Assembly (NCBI RefSeq): GCF_008329585.1
Contig: NZ_NPKP01000010.1
Span: forward strand, 62,001-126,000
DNA from: Mycolicibacterium sp. P9-22
GTDB lineage: Bacteria; Actinomycetota; Actinomycetes; Mycobacteriales; Mycobacteriaceae
Length of the DNA stretch: 64,000 bases
Direction: 5' to 3'
In this document: in pieces, positions 9,128 through 19,140 of the stretch
Layout: every line of letters starts with the position of its first letter
Numbering within the stretch: the stretch's first letter is position 1
Notes under the pieces: generated by a model
Told to the model about the DNA's origin: nothing
The model's database searches: none
Seen by the model: the letters and a program-made list of their open reading frames with translations, nothing else
Translations under genes and position numbers: made by a program

Positions 9128-9143
9128 CCGTCAGAATTGACGG
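9128..9143. promoter_or_regulatory. palindrome upstream of tetR, probable TetR operator
   Basis: CCGTCAGAATTGACGG is a 6+4+6 inverted repeat, 19 nt before the tetR start codon. It shares 11 of 16 positions with the palindrome at 9790-9805 in front of the next gene, with the same GTCAG...TGAC core. This suggests autorepression by the TetR protein. Confidence 0.65.
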
Positions 9144-9162
9144 TACTGGGTAGTCTGTGGAC

Positions 9163-9789
9163 ATGGTCGAATCCGATCGCAAGCCGCATCGTGCGCGTCG
9201 GGCCGACAGCCGCGCGCTGATCCTGGACGCGGCCGTGCAGGCGTTGGTCAGCCATGGGTACGCCGGCGCGAGCACCGTGGTCATCCAGAGGCTGGCCGGC
9301 GTCTCGCGAGGGCGCCTGCTGCATTACTTCCCGTCCCGGGAACAGCTGCTCGTGGCCGCGGCTCAGCGCCTGGCTGCGGAGCGCATCAGGGAGATGGAAC
9401 TCTGGTTCGAGAGTGCGCCGGCCGCCGAGGCCCGCGGGTCGGAACGGATCGACTTCGCAGTTGCGCTGCTGTGGAAGACGTTTCGGCAACCCTACTTCTG
9501 GGCGGCCATGGAGCTGTGGCTGGCCGCCCGGACGGATCCGGGTCTGCGTAGCGAGTTGGCGGTTTCGGAGCATCGGCTCGGGCGGGCGATCGAAAATGTC
9601 ATTGCGACGATGTTCGGTCCGTCGCACAGTAGTCATCCGGCCTTCGTCGACACCCGGGATCTGCTCTTCACCAGCATGCGGGGAGTTGCGCTGACCTATG
9701 CGATCGACGACCGCGACCCCGATGCCGACCCGCATCTGCCGCGGTGGCAGCAACTGGCGCGCACCCTGCTGTCGGAGACTGACCAATAG
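9163..9789 (+). CDS. TetR family transcriptional regulator
   Basis: A 208-residue TetR-type repressor. The N-terminal HTH runs from about residue 15 to 60 (ILDAAVQALVSHGYAGAST, then RLAGVSRGRLLHYFPSREQL). The C-terminal ligand domain is divergent, as usual. The ATG at 9163 is preferred over a GTG 6 nt upstream. It is followed after 26 nt by an acyl-CoA dehydrogenase gene, and related palindromes flank it on both sides. It probably controls that gene in response to an acyl-CoA or a related ligand; the ligand is inference. Confidence 0.9.
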   Translation: MVESDRKPHRARRADSRALILDAAVQALVSHGYAGASTVVIQRLAGVSRGRLLHYFPSREQLLVAAAQRLAAERIREMELWFESAPAAEARGSERIDFAVALLWKTFRQPYFWAAMELWLAARTDPGLRSELAVSEHRLGRAIENVIATMFGPSHSSHPAFVDTRDLLFTSMRGVALTYAIDDRDPDADPHLPRWQQLARTLLSETDQ

Positions 9790-9805
9790 CAGTCAGTTCT
9801 GACTG
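9790..9805. promoter_or_regulatory. palindrome upstream of acyl-CoA dehydrogenase, probable TetR operator
   Basis: CAGTCAGTTCTGACTG has 7-nt arms around TT, directly after the tetR stop codon and 10 nt before the GTG of the acyl-CoA dehydrogenase gene. It resembles the site at 9128-9143. A terminator hairpin is an alternative, but the stem is short and there is no T tract. Confidence 0.62.
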
Positions 9806-9815
9806 TTATTCTGGC

Positions 9816-11045
9816 GTGGTGACTTCAACTCCGCGTACTCAAGACCGGATGACCCACGATGTCTGGCTGCCGGCCGAGATCGTCGAGTTGCGGGCCGAAG
9901 CACGCGCCGCGGTGCAACGCCAGGTGGTGCCGCACGCTCGCGAGATCGGCCAGCGTGAGGAGTCGGCAGACAGCTTCCCGTGGGCGGCCTTTCGTGGCCT
10001 CGCCGACGAGGGGCTGTTCGGCGTGCCTTTCGGGCCCGAGTACGGGCGGGGATTGACCCATCCCATGCTGGGCACCTGCACCGTCGCCGAAGAGATCGCC
10101 TATCACTCGTCATCGCTGGCCGGCGTGTACGACGGCCAGTGCATCCTGGTCCCACAGACCCTGGCCTTCGCGAACGACGAACTGCGCGCTCGACTGATTC
10201 CCGAATTGGTCAGCGGCGGGGTGGCATTCGCTTTCGCCACCACTGAGCCCGACTCGAGTTCGGACCTGACCCCGCAGCGCATGCAGACCGTGGCGGAGGA
10301 GGTGAGCGGTGGGTTTCTGCTCAATGGCCGTAAACGCTGGATCACCAACAGTGTGGTCGCCGGCTGGGTGTCGGTGCTGGTGCGGGCGGGTGCTGACAGT
10401 GACCGCGCTTCGATGCTGCTCGTCGACCTGTCCTCGCCAGGTGTCCGCGTCGGCACTCCGGATCTCAAGATGGGACACCGTGGCCAGATCACCGCTGACA
10501 TCGTGTTCAGCGATGTGCACGTGCCGAGGGCCAATCTGCTGGGGGAGGTCGGTGGCGGGATGAGCGTTGCGCTGTCGTCGTTGGTGCGCGGGCGGATCGG
10601 CATCGGCGCGGCCGGTGTCGGCGTGGCCCAGGCCGCGCTCGACTTGGCGGTGCATCGGCTCCAGACCCGACAGGTCTTCGGTAGTCCGCTGGGCGCCATG
10701 CAGCACTGGCAGTTCGTGATGGCGCAACGGGCCACCGAGATCGAATGCGCGCGCACGCTCTATCAGAAGGCGGCGACGCTGATAGACCGCGGCGACCGGA
10801 GCGCCGAACCGGAAGCCGCCATGGCGAAGGCCTACGGCACCAGGCTCGCCAATGATCTGGTGCGTGAAGCAATCCAGATTCACGGTGCGGTGGGATTCGC
10901 CCGGCAGGTGTCCGAAAGTGGTGAGTCGGTGCGCCTGGAGGAGATGTACCGCGACGCGAAAATACTGGAGATCTTCGAGGGTGCCAACGAGCTGCAGCAG
11001 TGGATCATCGCACGTCAACTGATCGGCCGGGATATCACCGGTTGA
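9816..11045 (+). CDS. acyl-CoA dehydrogenase family protein
   Basis: A 409-residue flavoprotein expected to oxidise an acyl-CoA to the 2-enoyl-CoA, passing electrons to ETF. It has the N-terminal helical domain, the middle beta domain (AFATTEPDSSSD, NGRKRWITNS) and the C-terminal helical domain. The latter carries RDAKILEIFEGANELQQ, where the Glu before GAN corresponds to the MCAD-type catalytic base. Normal length. The start is the GTG at 9816 or the ATG at 9849 (MTHDVW); the ATG would leave more room for the operator. The substrate cannot be told from sequence. It is likely under the upstream TetR regulator. Confidence 0.88.
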   Translation: MVTSTPRTQDRMTHDVWLPAEIVELRAEARAAVQRQVVPHAREIGQREESADSFPWAAFRGLADEGLFGVPFGPEYGRGLTHPMLGTCTVAEEIAYHSSSLAGVYDGQCILVPQTLAFANDELRARLIPELVSGGVAFAFATTEPDSSSDLTPQRMQTVAEEVSGGFLLNGRKRWITNSVVAGWVSVLVRAGADSDRASMLLVDLSSPGVRVGTPDLKMGHRGQITADIVFSDVHVPRANLLGEVGGGMSVALSSLVRGRIGIGAAGVGVAQAALDLAVHRLQTRQVFGSPLGAMQHWQFVMAQRATEIECARTLYQKAATLIDRGDRSAEPEAAMAKAYGTRLANDLVREAIQIHGAVGFARQVSESGESVRLEEMYRDAKILEIFEGANELQQWIIARQLIGRDITG

Positions 11046-11151
11046 CTCGGACCGCTGGGGCCGTGGCGGGGTCTGCGCTCCGGGCTTGACGCTTCAGGTA
11101 TCAACTCGGCAAATACTCCGTGTGCTGCCAGCAAATTGCCCGAGCCGGTTT

Positions 11152-11157
11152 TATGAT
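11152..11157 (+). promoter_or_regulatory. possible -10 box for the SH3 protein gene
   Basis: TATGAT, a good SigA-type -10 hexamer, lies 30 nt before the GTG start at 11187. No convincing -35 is seen at 17 nt spacing. Weak evidence. Confidence 0.3.
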
Positions 11158-11186
11158 TTGGCCGACCGGTGTCCGAAAGGCTTGCT

Positions 11187-11954
11187 GTGCACACGACTGG
11201 GATGTATCGGCGCTTTTTTCTGCTGACCGCGTCGGCGTTGTTGCTGCCCGCCGCGCCGGCCCTCGCCGCGCCGGAGTCGGCGGAAAGCTCGGCGACGGTC
11301 ACGGTCAACACCGGTAGCGGCGATCTGAACGTGCGCTCGGCGCCCTCGGCGACGAGCCAGCGGGTCGGCAGTCTCCGGAACGGCGCCCGGATCACCATCA
11401 CCTGCTACGCGCGCGGGACGGTGTTCAACGGCGGGCCGTACGACATGTCCACCGACCTCTGGAATCGGTTGGCCGGCGGCGGCTACGTCACCGATGCGAT
11501 GCTCGACACCGGGTCCGACGAACCTGTTGTGCCACCGTGTGCCACCGAATCGATGCGCCCGGCGGCGCCGCGGGCGACCGGCAAAACTGTCGGCAGCAAT
11601 CCCGCCGAAGAGGGATCGGCGCTGTGGGGCGCCATGGAGAAGTGGTACTTCGCGTCCGGTAAGCGGTCCTACCCGGCGGTCGACGGGGCCCCGCGCGACC
11701 TGACCGCATCAGCGCGGGCGGCGGGCTGGACCGTCGTCACCGAACCCCGGGATCGTGCACTGGTGGTGATACCGCCGGGTGTGCTGGACGCGCCCGGTAC
11801 CGGTCACGTCGCGTGGGTGGATGCCACCTCCAACCGCGGGGACGGGGTCTACCTGCGGATCACCGAAATGGCCGCGACGGACAAGGCGCCGCACATCTGG
11901 TCGGGGCGTACCGTGCCGGCCGTTCCCGGGCTGTCCTACATTCTGCTGCCGTAG
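11187..11954 (+). CDS. secreted SH3-domain protein with degenerate CHAP-like region
   Basis: A 255-residue exported protein. A signal peptide (MYRRFFLLTASALLLPAAPA, ending ALA-AP) precedes a bacterial SH3 domain (about 50-115: LNVRSAPSATSQRVGSLRNG and YDMSTDLWNRL). The C-terminal 120 residues resemble amidase CHAP domains around GHVAWVDAT. However, the position where a CHAP domain carries its catalytic Cys (CTWY-like) reads SALWGAMEKWYF, without Cys, so hydrolase activity is doubtful. The GTG at 11187 has AAAGG 6 nt upstream; an ATG at 11202 is the alternative. It probably binds the cell wall. Confidence 0.75.
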   Translation: MHTTGMYRRFFLLTASALLLPAAPALAAPESAESSATVTVNTGSGDLNVRSAPSATSQRVGSLRNGARITITCYARGTVFNGGPYDMSTDLWNRLAGGGYVTDAMLDTGSDEPVVPPCATESMRPAAPRATGKTVGSNPAEEGSALWGAMEKWYFASGKRSYPAVDGAPRDLTASARAAGWTVVTEPRDRALVVIPPGVLDAPGTGHVAWVDATSNRGDGVYLRITEMAATDKAPHIWSGRTVPAVPGLSYILLP

Positions 11955-12359
11955 CGCACCGCTAATTTTTCAGCTACGTCAATACGGGCGGCCAGCTTTT
12001 GGCGTTCCTGATCACCAGAATTTGCTGGCGTGTCCGCTGTGATCTGTCTTGCATTTTCGTGGTGAGCACTGAGAGTTCTATGTGTGACGGATGGGGTTTC
12101 GCGCCCGGATGAGGTTAGCTGTGTGGACCAAATCTACAGTTTGACGAAGTATCAAAGTTTGCCACAGACAGGTCACAACTGCATAACGATATTTTTCTGA
12201 GGGATGTCTGAGAGGTGGACCGCCGGCGAACTCGGTGAGCGCCCGATGACCGGATTGGGTACGTTCTTTCGTCGCTAGACTCGGTGCAAACGCGTTCAAC
12301 TTGAGCGCTGGCGACTGAATCAAGTGCCGGGATAGTCATCCGGCGGAGGTGTCGAAGAG
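11955..12359. other. 405-bp intergenic region upstream of the beta-propeller gene
   Basis: No coding frame with a plausible start is seen. The region is less GC-rich than its surroundings (AT-rich around 12135-12200), fitting a long regulated promoter. GGAGG about 10 nt before the ATG at 12360 is the ribosome binding site. The M. tuberculosis ortholog Rv1057 is known to be stress regulated, but I could not place a convincing MprA or SigE site here by eye. Confidence 0.5.
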
Positions 12360-13382
12360 ATGGCAAGTGTTTTCGTGCGCGCCAATGCGGCAGCGCTGAA
12401 CGACTCGCAAACCGCTTTCGCGGGCTCGGTCGCGGTCAACCGCGGCCCGATCGCCGACCTGACGGCCAACGCGGACTCCATCGTGGTCGCGAACTACGGC
12501 GATGACAGCGTCGCGGTGCTGCGCCCCGACAGCGCCGGCGCACCCGCCTTGGTGCCCGTCGAGGGTGAGCCCTTCGCGGTGGCGCTGACCGACGATCGTG
12601 CCTTCGTGGTGACCAGTGACGTCGAGGCCGACACCGTCCAGGTGATCGATACCCGCACCAATTCGGTGGTGGGCAACTACCCGTTGGCGTTCTCGGTCAC
12701 CGCGGTGGCGGCCGGCCCCGACGGTAAGCGCGCCTACGCCGCCCGCGCCGGCCACGACCACGTGGATGTGGCGGTCATCGACATCACCGCCGACCGCGTC
12801 GGCACGGTCGACATCGGTGCGGGAGCAGGCTCCACCATCGACGCGCTCACCGTCGACCCGTCCGGCCGGCGGCTCTACGTGGCCGTGACCACCAGCCGCG
12901 GTAGCCGGGTGGTCGTCGTGGACACCGAAACCGCCAAGGCGCGCAAGTCGATCGCCTTCGGTGCGCCGATCCGCGACCTGGCCGTCTCGGCCGACGGCAC
13001 CGTCTACGCACTGACCTCCGATCTGCAGACCCGCGGTGTCATCGAGGTCATCGACCCCAAGACCTTCGCCATCACCGCCAGCATCGGTGCCGGCACCCTG
13101 CCGATCCAGATGGCGTTGTCCGCCGACGGCGCGCGCGCCTACGTCGTCGACTACGACCAGGTTGCGGTGCTGTGCACGGTCACCCACGAGGTGGTGGAGA
13201 CCATCACCGTCGGCGCCCGCCCGGTGGCGGCCGCGCTGAACAGCTCCGGTGACCGGCTCTACGTCGCCGATGTCGATGGCTCCGTCACCGCTTTCCGGGT
13301 GGCCGCTCCGGCACCGATGTATTCGCCGTTCGACGCCGTGGCATTCGACGCGGTGCGCGAGCTGGCACCGGCCGGGGTCTGA
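12360..13382 (+). CDS. YVTN-type beta-propeller protein (Rv1057-like)
   Basis: A 340-residue repeat protein built from about seven 40-residue blades of the YVTN/NHL type, seen as recurring elements such as SIVVANYGDDSVAVL, DTVQVIDTRTNSVVG, RRLYVAVTTS, GVIEVIDPKTF and DRLYVADVDGSVTAF. The function is unknown; in M. tuberculosis the ortholog is a surface-stress-induced protein of 393 residues, so this one is shorter at the N terminus and lacks an evident signal peptide. It is convergent with the small secreted protein gene. Confidence 0.85.
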   Translation: MASVFVRANAAALNDSQTAFAGSVAVNRGPIADLTANADSIVVANYGDDSVAVLRPDSAGAPALVPVEGEPFAVALTDDRAFVVTSDVEADTVQVIDTRTNSVVGNYPLAFSVTAVAAGPDGKRAYAARAGHDHVDVAVIDITADRVGTVDIGAGAGSTIDALTVDPSGRRLYVAVTTSRGSRVVVVDTETAKARKSIAFGAPIRDLAVSADGTVYALTSDLQTRGVIEVIDPKTFAITASIGAGTLPIQMALSADGARAYVVDYDQVAVLCTVTHEVVETITVGARPVAAALNSSGDRLYVADVDGSVTAFRVAAPAPMYSPFDAVAFDAVRELAPAGV

Positions 13383-13391
13383 ACTCCCGGC

Positions 13392-13709
13392 TCAGCGGTT
13401 GCAGTCCAGCGATACCGAAATCGACTGGCTGACCACAACTTCCACCAGTTCGGAGTTGTTGCTTCCGTGCTTGCCCCACCCGTCGTCCTCGACGCGTACC
13501 CATCGGGTGACCTGCTGAGGGTTCCGGATGGCGGTGACGGTGCACTGCTCCAGCGGGGCGCTGCCGATCCGGTCGACGTTCACGGTGTAGCCCTGGGCCT
13601 CCAGCATCCCGATGGTCTCCAGGGCGGTCTGTTCGGCTGATACCGGCGGTGGGGGCACCGCCAGTAGAGCGGCGGCGAGCAATCCGGCGGTCACTGTCAT
13701 CGGACGCAT
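13392..13709 (-). CDS. small secreted protein of unknown function
   Basis: A 105-residue protein with a clear signal peptide (MRPMTVTAGLLAAALLAV, cleavage near PVSA-EQ). The mature part of about 80 residues contains two Cys (in EQCTVTAI and SLDCNR), which probably form a disulfide. The ATG at 13709 has AGGGGGCG upstream; longer in-frame starts add a non-signal extension. I do not recognise a named domain; similar short exported proteins are common in mycobacteria. It is divergent from fadD14. Confidence 0.72.
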   Translation of the reverse strand: MRPMTVTAGLLAAALLAVPPPPVSAEQTALETIGMLEAQGYTVNVDRIGSAPLEQCTVTAIRNPQQVTRWVRVEDDGWGKHGSNNSELVEVVVSQSISVSLDCNR

Positions 13710-13813
13710 GGTGCGCCCCCTGTCTGAGGTGCTCAAAGTCTTCTGCTCTGTACATCGCCGCGAGATGGCGAATCGTTGCAAACCGGGTCCTTGGGGGCAC
13801 TAACATCGCCCGC

Positions 13814-15442
<1,629 letters not shown>

Positions 15443-15493
15443 TCGCGCGCGCCGGGCCGGTTTAGCCCGGCGCCAGATGGCAACCCTGGTGGG

Positions 15494-15910
15494 ATGGGTA
15501 CCGAAGACACCGACACCACGTCCGCCAACGATCTCGGCGGCGCCGACGACCTGCTGAGCCCCATGGAGGCCACCGACTCCGACGACGTGCTCAACGCCGA
15601 CGGTGACGAGGTGGTCGATCCGCCCGACGGGTGGAGCGGCGTCGACAAGTTCGGCATATCGACCGAAGAACAACGCGAGGGCGACACCTTGGACCATCGG
15701 CTTGCCGAGGAAGAACCCGATGTCGTGCCCGAAGTCATCGACACCCGCGACGCCGACAGCCCGACCGGCCCGGACCAGGTCATCGAAGGCTCCGATGTCG
15801 CCGACGGCGCGCCCGGCGTACATCACGGACAGGTCGACGGCGCCCCCGAAGACGGTGAATCGCTGTTTCCGGTGGTCGAAGACGTGACGAGAAGGAGCGA
15901 CGAACCGTGA
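15494..15910 (+). CDS. DUF5709 protein
   Basis: A 138-residue, very acidic protein, rich in Asp/Glu/Pro and without hydrophobic segments, so probably cytosolic and largely disordered. Landmarks are DDLLSPMEATDSDDV, PPDGWSGVDKFG and LDHRLAEEEPD, which fit the actinobacterial DUF5709 family. Function unknown. Its stop overlaps the next gene by 4 nt (GTGA), so the two are coupled. Confidence 0.78.
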   Translation: MGTEDTDTTSANDLGGADDLLSPMEATDSDDVLNADGDEVVDPPDGWSGVDKFGISTEEQREGDTLDHRLAEEEPDVVPEVIDTRDADSPTGPDQVIEGSDVADGAPGVHHGQVDGAPEDGESLFPVVEDVTRRSDEP

Positions 15911-16239
15911 CCGATCCCGATCTCCCGATCCCGGACTACGACCAGGTCTCGCTCGGCGACCTCCGTCACCGAATACGCGCCCTGGACCTCCAACAGCTCA
16001 CCGCCGTGCTCACTCATGAGGCCGGCCATGCCGCGAGGGTGCCGGTCCTTGAGGTGCTGGAAGCGCGACAGCGCGAACTGGAAGCCGGGGCCCAGCCGTC
16101 GCCGGGGAACCCGGCCAACGCACCGCGGGTCGCGGGTGCCCAGGGCGGGTCACCGGTTCAGGAATCGACCGCCGCTCAGGGCACCAGTCCGTTGCGGCAC
16201 GGGGTGGCCCAGCAGACACCGAGCCGCGGGAAGCCTTAA
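15907..16239 (+). CDS. conserved small protein (DUF8129-like helical domain)
   Basis: A 110-residue protein with an N-terminal helical domain (YDQVSLGDLRHRIRALD, then VPVLEVLEARQRELEAG) and a low-complexity, Pro/Gly/Gln-rich tail. This domain recurs in actinobacterial proteins, including some annotated as lipid-droplet associated; that role is only inference here. It starts with GTG inside the upstream stop and ends overlapping, convergently, the ltp1 stop by 3 nt. Confidence 0.68.
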   Translation: MTDPDLPIPDYDQVSLGDLRHRIRALDLQQLTAVLTHEAGHAARVPVLEVLEARQRELEAGAQPSPGNPANAPRVAGAQGGSPVQESTAAQGTSPLRHGVAQQTPSRGKP

Positions 16240-17426
16240 CGCTCGGCGCGTTGGTAGGCGGTCACCACGGCGGCGCCGCCCAGCCCGATGTTGTGTTGCA
16301 GCGCCGCGCTGACGTTCTGGACCTGACGCTTGTCGGCGGTACCGCGCAGCTGCCAGGTCAGCTCGGCGCATTGAGCCAATCCGGTGGCCCCGAGCGGATG
16401 CCCCTTGGAGATCAGTCCACCGGACGGGTTGACCACCCAGCGCCCGCCGTAGGTGGTGTCTTCATCGTCGATCAGCTTCGGCGCCTCGCCCGGAGCGCAC
16501 AGGCCCAGCGCCTCATACAGCAGCAGCTCGTTGGCGGAGAAGCAGTCGTGCAGCTCGATGACCTGGAAATCCTCGGGTCCCAGCCCGGACTGCGAGTACA
16601 CCTGCTGGGCGGCTTGGACATTCATGTCGTAGCCGATGATGTTGGCGGCGCTGCCGTCGAAGGTGGAGGCGAAGTCGGTGGTCATCGCCTGACCGACGAT
16701 CTCGACGGCCTGTTCGGCCAGGCCGTGCTTGGCCACGAAATCCTCGCTGACCACGATCGCGGCACCCGAGCCGTCGGAGGTCGGCGAACACTGCAGTTTG
16801 GTGAGTGGATCGGAGATCATCTTGGCGCCCAGGATGTCATCGAGGGTGTACTCGTCCTGGAACTGCGCGTACGGGTTGTTCACCGAATGTTTGTGGTTCT
16901 TGTAGCCGATCTTGGCGAAATGCTCTGCGGTGGTGCCGTATTTCTTCATGTGTTCGCGCCCGGCCGCGCCGAACATCCAGGGCGCCACCGGAAAGCCGAA
17001 CTCGTCGATCTCGGCCAGTGCCTTCACATGCCTGCCCAGCGGTGACTCGCGGTCATCCGCGCCGCCGCCGAGCGAGCCGGGCTGCATCTTCTCGAAGCCC
17101 AGCGCGATCACACAGTCGGCGAGACCACCCCGAATCGACTGCGCGGCAAGGTAGAGCGCAGTGGATCCGGTGGAGCAATTGTTGTTGACATTGACGATCG
17201 GGATACCGGTCATGCCGAGTTCGTAGAGCGCGCGCTGGCCCGAGGTGGAATCCCCGGAACAGTAGCCGACATAGCCCTGCTGAACCTGGCTGTAGTCGAT
17301 ACCGGCGTCGGCGAGCGCCTTGGTGCCCGACTCGTTGGCCATCTGGGGGTAATCCCAGCCCTCACGTCGGCCCGGCTTCTCGAATTTCGTCATACCCACT
17401 CCGACGACGAATACCCGGTTCGGCAT
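16236..17426 (-). CDS. ltp1: SCP-x type thiolase / lipid-transfer protein Ltp1
   Basis: A 396-residue thiolase-fold enzyme. The nucleophile Cys is in NVNNNCSTGS, the catalytic His in SKGHPLGATG, and HDCFSANELL is the SCP2-thiolase signature that replaces the usual NEAFA. These enzymes act in side-chain degradation of sterols and branched acyl-CoAs, by retro-Claisen or retro-aldol cleavage. Length fits Rv2790c (ltp1). No DUF35 partner gene is adjacent. Transcribed alone, toward the small helical protein gene. Confidence 0.88.
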   Translation of the reverse strand: MPNRVFVVGVGMTKFEKPGRREGWDYPQMANESGTKALADAGIDYSQVQQGYVGYCSGDSTSGQRALYELGMTGIPIVNVNNNCSTGSTALYLAAQSIRGGLADCVIALGFEKMQPGSLGGGADDRESPLGRHVKALAEIDEFGFPVAPWMFGAAGREHMKKYGTTAEHFAKIGYKNHKHSVNNPYAQFQDEYTLDDILGAKMISDPLTKLQCSPTSDGSGAAIVVSEDFVAKHGLAEQAVEIVGQAMTTDFASTFDGSAANIIGYDMNVQAAQQVYSQSGLGPEDFQVIELHDCFSANELLLYEALGLCAPGEAPKLIDDEDTTYGGRWVVNPSGGLISKGHPLGATGLAQCAELTWQLRGTADKRQVQNVSAALQHNIGLGGAAVVTAYQRAER

Positions 17427-17494
17427 GTCCTGCCCCTTTCGCTGCGCTGCGGTAGGGGCTCAACATAACGCGTGCCGATTCGCGGTTCGCCCGC

Positions 17495-17830
17495 TCACCC
17501 GAATGCGCCGGTGTGCTGCGGGCAGTAGTAGCCGATCGACATCACGATGAACGCCGCGGCCTGCCGGGTGTTCAGGTCGGTGTACTCCAGGATGTCCAGG
17601 CCGATATCGGTGGCGTCGACGCCCGAGTCCAATTCGGCGCACACCTCATGCGCGTTCGCGATGACCTCGACGGCCGACTCGTAGGCGATGCCCTCGTAGC
17701 GGATATCGGCGAGGAACGCCGCATCGTCGGCGGAGGTGATGGCACCCGCGGTGCCGGCGGTCGCGAGGCCGACGGTGCCGGCGACCAGTGCGAGACCGGC
17801 CACCCGGATCAGGTGCTGAACTGCGAACAT
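17495..17830 (-). CDS. secreted DUF732 protein
   Basis: A 111-residue exported protein: signal peptide (about 1-34, LIRVAGLALVAGTVGLATAG) followed by the DUF732 domain (DDAAFLADIRYEGI, ANAHEVCAELDSG, QAAAFIVMSIGYYCPQH), with the two conserved Cys expected to form a disulfide. Family function unknown; many paralogues occur in mycobacteria. The ATG at 17830 with GGGAGA upstream was chosen. Confidence 0.85.
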   Translation of the reverse strand: MFAVQHLIRVAGLALVAGTVGLATAGTAGAITSADDAAFLADIRYEGIAYESAVEVIANAHEVCAELDSGVDATDIGLDILEYTDLNTRQAAAFIVMSIGYYCPQHTGAFG

Positions 17831-17926
17831 CGTTTCTCCCTGGTTGAGGCCCGGTGTGATCCCGGGGTGACCATCAGGGTCCAACGAGGTGCTTGACGGA
17901 TTCTTGGGATCGGCTTGGCGCGGGCC

Positions 17927-19057
17927 TCAGCGGTCGGGTGCGATCTCGAACACGAACTCGTGATCGCACACCCGGATGCGGTCGCCGCTGGTGAGGGTGG
18001 CGGTACCGCGGATCCGGTGCCCGGCCACCTCGACACCGTTGGCTGATCGCAGGTCGGTGATGACGTAGCTGGTACCGGTGTCGATGATGACTGCGTGGTG
18101 CCGGCTGACGCTGACGTCGTCGAGCACGATGTCGTTGTCGGGCAGCCGGCCGATCCGCGTCGCGGCCGACAGCAGGGGATGGACCCGCCCCGAGGATGCC
18201 CGCATCTGTGCGGGTGCGGACTGGGCGCCGGTCGCGGTGCGTATGTCGATGTCGATCTTGTGCACGGCCGTCGTGCGGGCCGCCTGGCGGGTGTTGATCG
18301 GTTCCTGGCGCAGGATGCGTTCGGCCAGCGCCCGCGCCGTGCGGCCGGGGTCGATACCGAGATCCTCGGCCAGCGTGGTGCGTAAGCGCTGATATGCCTC
18401 CAGCGCGTCGGACTGCCGCTCGCTGACGTAGTAGGCGGTGATGAGCTGAGTCCACAGCGGTTCGCGGTAGGGGTGCTCGGCGACCAGGGATTCGAGCGTT
18501 CCGATGACGGCATGGCCTCGGTTGCAGGCGATTTCGGCCTCGGCGTGCGCGGTGTGCACGCCGACCTTGTCCTCGGTGAGTGCGGTGGCGAACGGGCCGA
18601 CGAACTCGAGATCGCGCAGGTCGTCGAGGACCGGTCCGCGCCATTGCGCCAGCGCCGCGGACAGGTGGCTGCTGGCCTGCTCGAACTGGCCGGCCGCGGC
18701 CGCTTGTACGCCCGCGTTCTTGGCGGCCACGAAACGCCCGAGATCGCACCCGTCATCGGTGACGGTCAGCCGGTAGCCCGGCGGTGCACTGGCCAGGATC
18801 ATCCGGCCATCCGGCCCGCCGCCACTGATCAGCTTGCGCAGGTTCGAGATATAGGAATGCAGGCTGGCCTTGGGCTCGGGCGGCGGGAACTGCTCCCAGG
18901 CCGCGGCGACCAGTGCGTCGCCGCTGATCGGGCGGTTGCGGTTCATCACCAACATGGCCAGCACGGCACGCTGCTTCGGCGTGCCCAGCGCCACCGGTGT
19001 TCCGTTGACGCTCAGCTGCAGCGGGCCGAGCACCCCGAAGTCCAGGCCGCTGCTCAT
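17927..19057 (-). CDS. EmbR-like SARP regulator with FHA domain
   Basis: A 376-residue transcription factor: an OmpR-type winged helix (about 8-95, FGVLGPLQLSVNG, PKQRAVLAMLVMN), a bacterial transcriptional activation domain (about 100-245) and a C-terminal FHA domain (about 285-370, RIGRLPDNDIVLDD, VSRHHAVI, RSANGVEVAG) that should bind phosphothreonine. EmbR of M. tuberculosis has the same order (388 residues) and is controlled by Ser/Thr kinases such as PknH. No kinase gene is adjacent here, so this is an EmbR-family paralogue with unknown targets. It is divergent from the DapB-like gene. Confidence 0.87.
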   Translation of the reverse strand: MSSGLDFGVLGPLQLSVNGTPVALGTPKQRAVLAMLVMNRNRPISGDALVAAAWEQFPPPEPKASLHSYISNLRKLISGGGPDGRMILASAPPGYRLTVTDDGCDLGRFVAAKNAGVQAAAAGQFEQASSHLSAALAQWRGPVLDDLRDLEFVGPFATALTEDKVGVHTAHAEAEIACNRGHAVIGTLESLVAEHPYREPLWTQLITAYYVSERQSDALEAYQRLRTTLAEDLGIDPGRTARALAERILRQEPINTRQAARTTAVHKIDIDIRTATGAQSAPAQMRASSGRVHPLLSAATRIGRLPDNDIVLDDVSVSRHHAVIIDTGTSYVITDLRSANGVEVAGHRIRGTATLTSGDRIRVCDHEFVFEIAPDR

Positions 19058-19104
19058 GGACGACCATTCTGCCCGGACGCCCGCGAACCATGCCCGGAAA
19101 GTGG

Positions 19105-19118
19105 TAGAACGTGTTCTA
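19105..19118. promoter_or_regulatory. KstR-type operator
   Basis: TAGAACGTGTTCTA is a perfect 14-nt palindrome and fits the KstR consensus TNNAACNNGTTNNA exactly. It lies 22 nt before the start of the DapB-like gene and 47 nt before the divergent EmbR-like gene. KstR represses sterol-catabolic genes in mycobacteria. A near-identical site sits at 34825-34838. Confidence 0.72.
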
Positions 19119-19140
19119 GTTTTGTGTGAAAGGGCGGCTT

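Noticed and set aside
9790..9805. An intrinsic terminator for tetR
   Set aside because: The stem is only 7 bp with a 2-nt loop, there is no T tract, and a similar palindrome precedes tetR itself, so an operator is the better reading.
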